A stretch of DNA of 15,695 nt from Shewanella sp. 10N.286.48.A6 (GTDB taxonomy: Bacteria > Pseudomonadota > Gammaproteobacteria > Enterobacterales > Shewanellaceae), in contig NZ_MCVI01000068.1 of assembly GCF_002873135.1 (NCBI RefSeq), forward strand, positions 1 to 15,695, in the 5' to 3' direction. Below are positions 1-6,800 of the stretch, in pieces (position 1 is the first letter of the stretch; the number at the start of each line of letters is the position of its first letter). The position numbers and the translations under genes are program-made. Below the pieces are notes generated by a model. The model was not told the origin of the DNA. It made no database searches and saw nothing but the letters and a program-made list of their open reading frames with translations.

Positions 1-15
1 AAAGTTATCGCTTAA
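1..15 (+). CDS. tuf: 3' end of an elongation factor Tu gene (partial)
   Basis: The window opens with codons for Lys-Val-Ile-Ala followed by TAA. EF-Tu proteins of this group end in a very similar tail (Val-Ala-Lys-Ile/Val-Ile-Ala or Leu-Gly), and a tuf gene directly upstream of secE is the classic gammaproteobacterial order (tufB-secE-nusG). EF-Tu delivers aminoacyl-tRNA to the ribosome as a GTP complex. Only four residues are visible, so the call rests on the tail, the following terminator and gene order. With the tuf start at 15580 it would make two copies bracketing the window. Any other gene ending in KVIA cannot be excluded from the bases alone. Confidence 0.6.
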   Translation, partial: KVIA

Positions 16-22
16 TAGCGAT
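7..22 (+). other. Small hairpin spanning the upstream stop codon
   Basis: ATCGCT (7-12) and AGCGAT (17-22) are perfect complements around a TAAT loop. The TAA stop of the upstream gene (13-15) lies in the loop. A short T run follows at 22-25. It could help protect the 3' end or assist the main terminator 15 bases further on; it may also be incidental. Confidence 0.4.
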
Positions 23-37
23 TTTAGTTAACACATA

Positions 38-65
38 AAAAAAGGAAGCTTCGGCTTCCTTTTTT
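38..65 (+). terminator. Rho-independent terminator of the upstream tuf gene
   Basis: AAAAAAGGAAGC (38-49) pairs perfectly with GCTTCCTTTTTT (54-65) around a TTCG loop (50-53). The C-TTCG-G closing pair is the very stable UUCG tetraloop. A T-rich tail continues after base 66. The A run on the left arm makes it formally bidirectional. It separates the upstream tuf transcript from secE-nusG, whose promoter lies about 50 bp further on. Confidence 0.92.
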
Positions 66-113
66 GTTTTTATTATTTTTTGTAAGATTTGCTGATGATC
101 TCTAGTGTCATCC

Positions 114-142
114 TTGCGAACTGACTAGAATAAGAATACAAT
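114..142 (+). promoter_or_regulatory. Sigma-70 promoter for secE-nusG
   Basis: TTGCGA (114-119) and TACAAT (137-142) are separated by exactly 17 bp, with an A/T-rich region just upstream of the -10. Each box matches consensus in four or five positions. The predicted start near 149-150 would give a secE leader of about 115 nt. Placement after the tuf terminator and before secE supports it. No experimental start is known here. Confidence 0.65.
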
Positions 143-160
143 CTATGGCCGATTTTTGAC

Positions 161-237
161 CCTGAGCTGATGCTTTTCGTGGCTTAATTCGGAAGTACTG
201 ATTGATAATGGTACACTTTATCAATTTTAAGCTCAGG
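161..237 (+). promoter_or_regulatory. Structured 5' leader of secE-nusG mRNA
   Basis: CCTGAGCT (161-168) is the exact complement of AGCTCAGG (230-237). Inside it, ATTGATAA (201-208) pairs with TTATCAAT (218-225), and four T follow at 225-228. Both stems would lie in the transcript from the promoter at 114-142. The structure ends 27 nt before the secE start codon. I do not recognise it as a named RNA family. It could be an attenuator, a protein-binding leader or a stabilising 5' structure. A chance 8-bp pairing is possible for the outer stem. Confidence 0.4.
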
Positions 238-264
238 TCTCTTAGTGAGTAACGGAACCAACCG

Positions 265-636
265 ATGACAACAAATACTGAAAACCAGACTAATTCTCTG
301 GATATTGTTAAGTGGGGCATAGCAGTTATATTGATTGCCGCCGCTGTTATTGGCAACCAAGCATTTGGCGAAGCCAGTGTTGTGGTACGCGCTTTAGGCG
401 TAATTGTTGCCTTTGTTCTTGCAGGTTTTATTGCTCTGCAAACTGTGAAAGGTAAAGAAGCTTTATCTTTTGCTCGTGAAGCTCACATTGAAGTTCGTAA
501 AGTGGTTTGGCCTACGCGTCAAGAAGCGCTAAACACTACATTCATTGTTCTTGCTGCAACAGCTGTCGTAGCCGTTATCCTTTGGGGTTTCGACTGGGTA
601 CTTTTGCGCGTTGTTAACCTAATTACTGGCGTATAG
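265..636 (+). CDS. secE: Preprotein translocase subunit SecE
   Basis: SecE clamps the SecY channel in the inner membrane and is essential for protein export through SecYEG. The 123-residue product has the long three-helix form found in gammaproteobacteria (E. coli 127). Hydrophobic segments lie at about residues 16-33, 39-59 and 92-117. Between the second and third is the cytoplasmic amphipathic stretch and the conserved motif [12 protein letters not shown] at 76-87, the family hallmark. The ATG start gives the expected N-terminal length, though the upstream ribosome-binding sequence (GGAA near 253-256) is weak. It sits in an operon with nusG eight bases downstream, as in E. coli. Confidence 0.97.
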   Translation: MTTNTENQTNSLDIVKWGIAVILIAAAVIGNQAFGEASVVVRALGVIVAFVLAGFIALQTVKGKEALSFAREAHIEVRKVVWPTRQEALNTTFIVLAATAVVAVILWGFDWVLLRVVNLITGV

Positions 637-644
637 GCATTTAC

Positions 645-1196
645 ATGACTGAAGCAACAGAAGCTAAAAAAAGATGGTATGTGATCCAAGCATTCTCGGG
701 CTATGAAGGCCGTGTATGTAAAACATTGCTTGAACACATAAAAATGCACAACATGGAAGATTACTTCGCTGAGGTATTAGTACCGACAGAAGAAGTGGTT
801 GAAATGCGTGCAGGTCAGCGTCGCAAAAGCGAACGTAAATTCTTCCCTGGCTATGTATTAGTACAGATGGAAATGAATGACGAAAGCTGGCATTTAGTTA
901 AAAGTATTCCACGTGTTATGGGCTTTATCGGTGGTACATCTGACCGTCCAGCGCCTATTTCAGACAAAGAAGCGGATGCCATTCTTCAGCGTTTACAAGA
1001 CACAGTTGAGTCACCGACTCATCGCGTTATGTATGAACCTGGTGAAGTTGTTCGTGTTAACGATGGTCCATTTGCTGATTTTAATGGCACTATCGAAGAA
1101 GTTGATTACGACAAGAACCGCGTTAAGGTTTCAGTAATGATCTTCGGTCGCTCTACTCCTGTTGAACTTGATTTCGATCAAGTTGAAAAGAGCTGA
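645..1196 (+). CDS. nusG: Transcription antitermination/termination factor NusG
   Basis: NusG binds RNA polymerase, suppresses pausing, supports Rho-dependent termination and links polymerase to the ribosome through S10. The 183-residue product (E. coli 181) has an NGN domain at about 8-125, with [12 protein letters not shown] near the start and [11 protein letters not shown] at 65-75. A KOW domain runs from about 131 to the end, with the motif around [16 protein letters not shown] (135-150). Only eight bases separate it from secE, and no clear Shine-Dalgarno is visible apart from weak purines over the secE stop, so translational coupling is likely. The beta and beta' subunits it contacts are encoded downstream in this window. 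Confidence 0.98.
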   Translation: MTEATEAKKRWYVIQAFSGYEGRVCKTLLEHIKMHNMEDYFAEVLVPTEEVVEMRAGQRRKSERKFFPGYVLVQMEMNDESWHLVKSIPRVMGFIGGTSDRPAPISDKEADAILQRLQDTVESPTHRVMYEPGEVVRVNDGPFADFNGTIEEVDYDKNRVKVSVMIFGRSTPVELDFDQVEKS

Positions 1197-1218
1197 TTAA
1201 ATTAACTACAAATAGTAT

Positions 1219-1247
1219 TTGTTTGCGGGTGCGAATTTTTGTATAAT
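1219..1247 (+). promoter_or_regulatory. Promoter for rplK-rplA with GC-rich discriminator
   Basis: A perfect -10 TATAAT (1242-1247) lies 17 bp after TTGTTT (1219-1224), which matches the -35 consensus only in its first three bases. The bases after the -10, TCGCACCCG, form a GC-rich discriminator of the kind found at promoters repressed by ppGpp/DksA. Such control is established for E. coli ribosomal protein promoters and inferred here. The start should fall near 1254-1256, giving a leader of about 70 nt before rplK. Confidence 0.65.
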
Positions 1248-1256
1248 TCGCACCCG
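1226..1256 (+). repeat. Perfect 12-bp inverted repeat over the rplK promoter
   Basis: CGGGTGCGAATT (1226-1237) and AATTCGCACCCG (1245-1256) are exact complements around a 7-nt loop. The repeat covers the spacer, -10 and discriminator of the rplK promoter. Transcripts started at that promoter would lack the left arm, so only read-through from nusG could form this hairpin. TAATTTTC follows, a poor U tract, so it may act as a weak terminator or a barrier to 3' exonucleases for secE-nusG mRNA. Confidence 0.6.
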
Positions 1257-1265
1257 TAATTTTCA

Positions 1266-1316
1266 AGGGGAGCATATTGGCATGTAGCCGATACGCGTTT
1301 GAACCCAAACTGAGGA
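1266..1316 (+). promoter_or_regulatory. rplK leader, likely ribosomal protein L1 autoregulatory site
   Basis: The segment starts with AGGGGAGC and holds two small stems: ATTGGC/GCCGAT (1276-1281 with 1287-1292, one G-U) and GTTTG/CAAAC (1297-1301 with 1306-1310). It runs directly into the rplK Shine-Dalgarno GAGGA (1312-1316). In E. coli, L1 binds the L11 mRNA leader, which mimics its 23S rRNA site, and represses both L11 and L1. The position and the GGGGAG and GTTTG/CAAAC elements fit that leader as I remember it. The assignment is by analogy, without an alignment. Confidence 0.6.
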
Positions 1317-1325
1317 TATGTCGAC

Positions 1326-1754
1326 ATGGCAAAGAAAATTGAAGCTTATATTAAGCTACAAGTAGCAGCCGGTGCTGCAAACCCGTCTCCACCAGTTGGA
1401 CCTGCTTTAGGTCAAAAAGGTGTGAACATCATGGAATTCTGTAAAGCATTCAACGCTCGTACTGAAAAGTTCGAAAAAGGCATGCCAATTCCTGTTGTTA
1501 TCACTGTATACAACGACCGTTCTTTCACGTTCGAAACTAAGACTCCTCCAGCATCTTTCTTATTATTGAAAGCTGCAGGTCTTAAGTCTGGTTCTGGCCG
1601 TCCGAACACTGAGAAAGTTGGTACTATCAAGCGTAGCGCAGTTCAAGAAATTGCTGAATCAAAAGCTACTGATATGACTGGCGCTGATATTGAAGCGATG
1701 ACTCGCTCAATTGAAGGTACTGCACGTTCAATGGGTTTGGTAGTAGAGGACTAA
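1326..1754 (+). CDS. rplK: 50S ribosomal protein L11
   Basis: L11 sits at the GTPase-associated centre of 23S rRNA and is needed for factor-dependent steps and for RelA activation on stalled ribosomes. The product has 142 residues, as in E. coli. The N-terminal domain carries the proline-rich segment [15 protein letters not shown] (20-34), which contacts thiopeptide antibiotics. The C-terminal rRNA-binding domain ends in the conserved [20 protein letters not shown] (121-140). The start is set by GAGGA at 1312-1316, nine bases away. Another ATG at 1318 is in a different frame and lies too close to that site. rplA follows after four bases. Confidence 0.98.
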   Translation: MAKKIEAYIKLQVAAGAANPSPPVGPALGQKGVNIMEFCKAFNARTEKFEKGMPIPVVITVYNDRSFTFETKTPPASFLLLKAAGLKSGSGRPNTEKVGTIKRSAVQEIAESKATDMTGADIEAMTRSIEGTARSMGLVVED

Positions 1755-1758
1755 TATA

Positions 1759-2460
1759 ATGGCAAAGCTAACTAAGCGCATGCGCGTTATCCGTGAAAAA
1801 TTAGACGGAACTAAGAACTACGACATCAATGAAGCTACTGCTTTATTAAAAGAATTAGCAACTGCTAAGTTCGTAGAAAGTGTTGACGTTGCTGTTAACC
1901 TAGGTATCGATCCTCGTAAATCAGATCAAAACGTTCGTGGCGCTACAGTATTACCACATGGTACTGGCCGTGAAGTTCGTGTTGCTGTGTTTACACAGGG
2001 CGCAAACGCTGAAGCTGCTAAAGAAGCTGGTGCAGAACTTGTTGGTATGGAAGATCTTGCTGCACAAGTTAAAGCTGGCGAAATGAACTTTGACGTTGTT
2101 ATCGCATCTCCAGATGCAATGCGCGTTGTTGGTATGTTAGGTCAAATCTTAGGCCCACGTGGTTTAATGCCTAACCCTAAAACTGGTACAGTAACGCCTA
2201 ACGTTGCTGATGCAGTTAAAAATGCCAAAGCTGGTCAAGTTCGTTACCGTAACGACAAGAACGGTATTATCCACACTACTATCGGTAAAGTGGATTTCAC
2301 ACCAGTTCAGCTTAAAGAAAACTTAGAATCGCTTGTAGCGGCACTGAAAAAGGCTAAGCCTGCAGTTGCTAAAGGCGTTTACTTGAAGAAAGTTACTATC
2401 TCTACCACTATGGGTGCAGGCGTAACTATCGATCAAGGTAGCTTAGACGAAGTTAAGTAA
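1759..2460 (+). CDS. rplA: 50S ribosomal protein L1
   Basis: L1 forms the mobile L1 stalk of the large subunit, which handles deacylated tRNA leaving the E site, and it is the repressor of its own operon. The 233-residue product (E. coli 234) contains the family signature [15 protein letters not shown] at 131-145 and the C-terminal [16 protein letters not shown] segment (210-225). The start lies four bases after rplK. Its Shine-Dalgarno AGAGGA (1745-1750) is inside the end of rplK, so the two genes are probably translationally coupled, which suits repression of both through one L1 site in the rplK leader. Confidence 0.98.
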   Translation: MAKLTKRMRVIREKLDGTKNYDINEATALLKELATAKFVESVDVAVNLGIDPRKSDQNVRGATVLPHGTGREVRVAVFTQGANAEAAKEAGAELVGMEDLAAQVKAGEMNFDVVIASPDAMRVVGMLGQILGPRGLMPNPKTGTVTPNVADAVKNAKAGQVRYRNDKNGIIHTTIGKVDFTPVQLKENLESLVAALKKAKPAVAKGVYLKKVTISTTMGAGVTIDQGSLDEVK

Positions 2461-2489
2461 TATACAAAGCGTGCGTATTAGTCTATAAT
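2461..2489 (+). promoter_or_regulatory. Promoter for rplJ-rplL(-rpoBC) with GC-rich discriminator
   Basis: TATACA (2461-2466) and a perfect TATAAT (2484-2489) are 17 bp apart. The discriminator GCGCGCAC follows. The -35 starts right after the rplA stop codon. The predicted start near 2496 leaves a leader of about 240 nt, consistent with the known long rplJ leader. The GC-rich discriminator suggests stringent (ppGpp/DksA) control by analogy with other ribosomal promoters. Confidence 0.65.
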
Positions 2490-2501
2490 GCGCGCACTTT
2501 G
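2465..2501 (+). repeat. Imperfect 16-bp inverted repeat over the rplJ promoter
   Basis: Bases 2465-2480 pair with 2486-2501 around a 5-nt loop, with one C-A mismatch and two G-T pairs. The right arm contains most of the -10 and the whole discriminator. As at the rplK promoter, only read-through RNA from rplA would carry both arms. No U tract follows, so a classic terminator is unlikely. Confidence 0.55.
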
Positions 2502-2563
2502 TGGGTTGAGGTCTATTTTCTACGTGTGTTACTAATTTATTAGTCCGCTTATTGAATAGATTT

Positions 2564-2665
2564 CCGTCCAAGACCGTAGGTGTAATCTAACCATTACTTA
2601 ATTTCCTACGTAGACGGTGTCAGACCCCCCAGATAGATTTTGTTCTGCTGGAAAATCTGCACCGT
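2564..2665 (+). promoter_or_regulatory. L10 leader: autoregulatory binding site for L10-(L7/L12)4
   Basis: The sequence CCGTCCAAGACCGTAGG (2564-2580) and its partner CCTACGTAGACGGTG (2605-2619) match the known E. coli rplJ leader as remembered. Stems are CCGTC/GACGG (2564-2568 with 2613-2617), CGTAGG/CCTACG (2575-2580 with 2605-2610) and an apical GTAAT/ATTAC (2582-2586 with 2593-2597). The internal loop CAAGAC resembles the kink-turn element bound by L10. A further hairpin AGATTTT/AAAATCT spans 2635-2658. Binding of the L10-L7/L12 complex here represses translation of rplJ and rplL in E. coli. ACGGTG (2614-2619) can alternatively pair with CACCGT (2660-2665). Confidence 0.88.
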
Positions 2666-2670
2666 AAGTC

Positions 2671-2717
2671 GTTAAACACTTTGTGTTTAACATGGTTAAT
2701 TCTAGGGAATTCCCTAG
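2671..2717 (+). repeat. Two tandem hairpins between the L10 site and the rplJ start
   Basis: GTTAAACAC (2671-2679) pairs exactly with GTGTTTAAC (2683-2691) across a TTT loop. Ten bases later CTAGGGAATTCCCTAG (2702-2717) is a perfect 16-nt palindrome. The Shine-Dalgarno AGGAG (2727-2731) follows nine bases after it and is left single-stranded. They probably shape the 3' part of the rplJ leader and may transmit the effect of L10 binding to the start site. Confidence 0.55.
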
Positions 2718-2739
2718 GTAGAATCCAGGAGTAAAGCCA

Positions 2740-3237
2740 ATGGCATTAAGACTCGAAGACAAAAAAGCGATTGTTGCTGAAGTCAACGAAGCAGCCAAAG
2801 GTGCTTTATCTGCAGTTGTTGCCGATTCACGCGGTGTAACTGTAGGTGATATGACCGGTTTGCGTAAAGCAGCTCGTGAAGCTGGTGTATTTATACGTGT
2901 AGTACGTAATACATTAGTTAAACGCGCTGTAGCTGGTACTGATTTTGAGTGCCTTAGCGACACGTTTACAGGTCCTACTTTAATTGCCTTTTCTAACGAG
3001 CACCCAGGTGCTGCAGCACGTCTATTAAAAGACTTCGCTGCTACGCAAGAAAAGTTTGAAATTAAAGCAGCAGCCTTTGAAGGGGAAGTAATCCCTGCAG
3101 CAGATATTGATCGTTTAGCGAAATTACCAACTTACGACGAAGCACTAGCTCAGTTAATGATGACTCTAAAAGAAGCATCTGCTGGCAAGTTTGTTCGTAC
3201 CTTGGCCGCTCTTCGCGATCAAAAAGAAGCAGCTTAA
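2740..3237 (+). CDS. rplJ: 50S ribosomal protein L10
   Basis: L10 anchors the L7/L12 dimers to the base of the ribosomal stalk, beside L11. The product has 165 residues, the E. coli length. The N-terminal rRNA-binding domain contains RNTLVKRA (56-63). The C-terminal part from about residue 128 ([13 protein letters not shown] onward) forms the long helix to which L7/L12 N-terminal domains bind. The start is fixed by a strong AGGAG eight bases upstream. The gene is preceded by the L10 leader and followed by rplL after 54 bases. L10 in complex with L7/L12 is the operon's translational repressor in E. coli. Confidence 0.98.
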   Translation: MALRLEDKKAIVAEVNEAAKGALSAVVADSRGVTVGDMTGLRKAAREAGVFIRVVRNTLVKRAVAGTDFECLSDTFTGPTLIAFSNEHPGAAARLLKDFAATQEKFEIKAAAFEGEVIPAADIDRLAKLPTYDEALAQLMMTLKEASAGKFVRTLAALRDQKEAA

Positions 3238-3291
3238 TATTTTATTAGCCGCTTAATTAAATTGAATTCAGTACAATAGGAATTTTTTGTT

Positions 3292-3657
3292 ATGTCTATC
3301 ACAAAAGACCAAATCTTAGAAGCTTTCGCAGAAATGTCTGTAATGGAAGTTGTTGAACTTATCGAAGCAATGGAAGAAAAATTCGGCGTTTCTGCTGCAG
3401 CTGCAGTAGTTTCTGGTGGTGGTGATGCTGCCGCTGCTGTTGAGCAAACAGAATTTGACGTTGTTATGACATCTTTCGGTGCTAACAAAGTTGCTGTTAT
3501 TAAAGCACTTCGTGGCGCTACAGGTCTTGGCCTGAAAGAAGCTAAAGCGATGGCTGAATCTGCACCAGTTGCAGTTAAAGAAGCTATCTCTAAAGAAGAA
3601 GCTGAAGCACTTCAAGCAGACCTAGTTGCTGCTGGCGCTGAAGTAGAAGTTAAGTAA
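3292..3657 (+). CDS. rplL: 50S ribosomal protein L7/L12
   Basis: L7/L12 is the multicopy stalk protein that recruits EF-Tu, EF-G and other translational GTPases. The 121-residue product has an N-terminal dimerisation domain (about 1-33), a flexible Ala/Gly-rich hinge (about 35-51) and the factor-binding C-terminal domain (about 53-121) with the conserved GLGLKEAK at 78-85. An AGGAA ribosome-binding site (3278-3282) lies nine bases before the ATG. Codon choice is extremely biased, as expected for a protein made at several copies per ribosome. Confidence 0.99.
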   Translation: MSITKDQILEAFAEMSVMEVVELIEAMEEKFGVSAAAAVVSGGGDAAAAVEQTEFDVVMTSFGANKVAVIKALRGATGLGLKEAKAMAESAPVAVKEAISKEEAEALQADLVAAGAEVEVK

Positions 3658-3676
3658 GTTATACTTTAACTTACCA

Positions 3677-3753
3677 CCTCCCGAGTAATCGGGCGGAGGC
3701 TGGCGGTTTTTTAACCGTCGGCCTTTTTTGCGCTATATGCGCAGGCGATTTTT
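3677..3753 (+). terminator. Attenuator/terminator hairpins between rplL and rpoB
   Basis: The main stem pairs 3698-3708 (GGCTGGCGGTT) with 3713-3723 (AACCGTCGGCC), 11 bp with two G-U pairs and a TTTT loop, followed by six T (3724-3729). Just upstream, CCCGA/TCGGG around GTAA forms a second stem that, extended, shares bases 3698-3699 with it. Just downstream TGCGC/GCGCA (3729-3733 with 3739-3743) is followed by six T at about 3748-3753. In E. coli a partial terminator here lowers rpoBC expression relative to the ribosomal proteins. The same role is inferred. Confidence 0.85.
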
Positions 3754-3756
3754 TAT

Positions 3757-3826
3757 TCACCGTTTGTCGCCAGTTTTAGCAGTTCCTAGCAGAGATTACT
3801 GGTTAGGTTCTTGCCATTAACGGTGA
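3757..3826 (+). promoter_or_regulatory. Nested stem structure in the rpoB leader
   Basis: TCACCGTT (3757-3764) is the exact complement of AACGGTGA (3819-3826), and CCAGT (3770-3774) pairs with ACTGG (3798-3802) inside it. It lies after the attenuator and about 70 nt before rpoB. In E. coli an RNase III cleavage site exists in the rplL-rpoB spacer, and this structure could serve that role. The assignment is by position only. Confidence 0.4.
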
Positions 3827-3897
3827 TGGGCAAACGTGCTGATTTAATCTTTTGTATTATTTCAGTCTTGGTCACATCTCGTAAGTAGAGGAAACCC

Positions 3898-6800
3898 ATG
3901 GTTTACTCCTATTCTGAAAAGAAGCGTATTCGTAAAGACTTTGGCAAACGCCCAAAAGTTTTGGATATTCCGTACCTATTGTCTATTCAATTAGACTCTT
4001 TTAAGAAGTTCACCGATCAAGATCCTACGGGTGAACGTGGCTTCGAAGCCGCATTCCGTAGCGTTTTTCCCATCAAGAGCTTTTCTGGCAACTCTGAACT
4101 GCAATACGTCAGTTATAAGTTAGGCGAGCCAGTTTTTGATGTGAAAGAGTGTCAGATCCGCGGTGTTACATATTCAGCTCCATTACGCGTTAAATTGCGT
4201 ATGGTGTTATATGACCGTGAAGCTGCACCAGGCACAGTTAAAGACATTAAAGAACAAGAAGTCTACATGGGTGATATCCCATTAATGACTGATAACGGTA
4301 CTTTTGTTATCAATGGTACTGAGCGTGTTATCGTGTCTCAGTTACACCGCTCACCAGGTGTATTCTTTGATCATGACCGTGGTAAAACCCACTCTTCAGG
4401 TAAAGTGTTATATAACGCACGTATTATTCCTTACCGTGGTTCATGGCTTGACTTTGAATTTGATCCAAAAGATGCCTTATTTGTACGTATTGACCGTCGT
4501 CGTAAATTACCTGCGACTATCATGCTACGTGCACTTGAGTTTTCTACTCAAGAAATCTTAGACTTATTCTTTGAACGTACTCAGTTCAAAATTAAGAAAG
4601 ATTCTCTTGTTATGGCACTTGTACCAGACCGTTTACGTGGTGAAACTGCAAGTTACGATATTAAAGATTCAGAAGGCAATGTTCTTGTTGAAACTGGTCG
4701 TCGTATTACTGCTCGTCACATTAAACAACTTGAAAAAACTGCCACTACAGAACTTGAAGTACCTGTAGATTACATTGTTGGTAAGTTTGCTGCTCAAGAT
4801 TATATCGATCAAGATACTGGTGAAGTACTTGTTAGCGCAAATGCTGAAATCACCCTTGAAGACCTTGCTAAACTTTCTTTAGCAGGCATTAAAGAAGTTG
4901 ATACTTTGTTTATCAACGATCTTGATCATGGTGCTTATATTTCTGACACATTACGTATCGATTCTACAACTAACCGCTTAGAAGCATTAGTTGAAATCTA
5001 CCGCATGATGCGTCCAGGTGAGCCACCAACCAAAGATGCTGCTGAAAGCTTATTCCAGAACTTGTTCTTCAGTGAAGAACGTTATGACTTATCTAAAGTA
5101 GGTCGTATGAAGTTCAACCGTCGTCTTGAGATTGCTGAAGACGAAGGCGCTGGCGTATTGTCTAAAGAAGACATCGTACACGTTATGAAGAAAATCATCG
5201 AAATCCGTAATGGTGACGATGAAGTCGATGATATCGACCATCTTGGTAACCGTCGTATTCGTAGCGTTGGCGAAATGGCTGAAAACCAATTCCGTGTTGG
5301 TCTAGTTCGTGTTGAGCGTGCTGTTCGTGAACGTCTATCATTAGGCGACTTGAACGAGTTGATGCCACAAGATCTTATCAATGCGAAGCCTATTTCGGCA
5401 GCAGTGAAAGAATTCTTTGGTTCTTCACAGCTGTCTCAATTCATGGATCAAAACAACCCGCTTTCAGAAGTAACGCATAAGCGTCGTATTTCTGCTTTAG
5501 GCCCAGGTGGTTTGACTCGTGAACGTGCAGGCTTCGAAGTACGTGACGTACATCCGACTCACTATGGTCGTCTATGTCCGATTGAAACGCCAGAGGGACC
5601 AAACATTGGTCTAATTAACTCTTTAGCAAGTTTCGCACGTACTAACTCATACGGCTTCCTAGAAACGCCTTATCGTAAGGTTGTTGATAGTGTAATTACT
5701 GATGAAGTTGAATACTTGTCAGCAATTGAAGAAGGTCGTTATGTTATTGCACAGGCAAACATTGAAGTAGATGGTTCTAGCCGAATCATTGAAGAGCAAG
5801 TTGCTTGTCGTCATAAAGGTGAATCTACCTTTATGCGTGCTGCTGACATTCAATATATGGATGTATCACCACAACAGATTATTTCTGTTGCGGCATCACT
5901 AATTCCGTTCCTAGAACACGATGATGCTAACCGTGCATTGATGGGTGCGAACATGCAACGTCAAGCGGTTCCTACTTTACGTGCTGATAAGCCGTTAGTC
6001 GGTACAGGTATTGAGCGCACTTTAGCGGTCGATTCTGGTGTTGTTGTTGCTGCGAAACGTGGCGGTGTTGTTGATTACGTTGATGCTAGCCGTATCGTTA
6101 TCAAAGTTAATGAAGCAGAGTTAACACCGGGTGAAGCTGGTATTGATATCTACAACTTAACTAAGTATACCCGTTCAAACCAAAACACCTGTATTAACCA
6201 ACGTCCTTGTTGTTCTGTTGGTGATCCAATTGTACGTGGTGATGTATTAGCTGACGGTCCATCAACCGATTTAGGTGATTTGGCTCTTGGTCAAAACATG
6301 CGTATCGCGTTCATGCCGTGGAATGGTTATAACTTCGAAGATTCTATCTTAATTTCTGAGCGCGTAGCGCAAGAAGATCGTTTTACTACTATTCATATCC
6401 AAGAGCTTTCATGTATTGCTCGTGATACGAAACTAGGTAGCGAAGAAATCACAGCTGATATTCCAAACGTAGGTGAGTCTGCTTTATCTAAACTAGATGA
6501 ATCAGGTATCGTTTACATTGGTGCTGAAGTTAAAGGCGGCGACATTCTAGTTGGTAAAGTGACACCTAAAGGTGAAACTCAGCTGACGCCAGAAGAGAAG
6601 CTATTGCGTGCAATTTTCGGTGAGAAAGCTTCAGATGTTAAGGACAGCTCTTTACGTGTACCTAACTCTGTTAAAGGCACCATCATCGACGTTCAAGTAT
6701 TCACTCGTGACGGTATCGAGAAAGATAAACGTGCGCTTGAAATTGAAGAGATGCATGTTAGCCAAGCTCGCAAAGATTTAGGCGAAGAGTTCCAGATCCT

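Noticed and set aside
16..264. Possible tRNA gene (for example tRNA-Trp) between tuf and secE
   Set aside because: Some relatives carry a tRNA at this place, but no acceptor stem, T-loop motif (GTTCRA) or CCA end can be seen here.
108..356. Minus-strand reading frame of 82 codons across the secE leader and secE
   Set aside because: It overlaps the secE promoter, leader and coding region, has no visible ribosome-binding site and no family-like features. The + strand gene explains the bases.
1318..1320. ATG just upstream of rplK as an alternative start
   Set aside because: It is in a different frame from L11 and only one base from the end of the Shine-Dalgarno. The ATG at 1326 gives the exact family N-terminus.
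2598..2963. Minus-strand reading frame of 121 codons over the L10 leader and rplJ
   Set aside because: It is antisense to the recognised leader and to the start of rplJ. Its composition follows from the complementary strand of a biased gene.
5416..5520. Rifampicin-resistance substitutions in rpoB
   Set aside because: All main pocket residues are the sensitive type. The only change from E. coli noted there is Ile to Val before THKRR, which is conservative.
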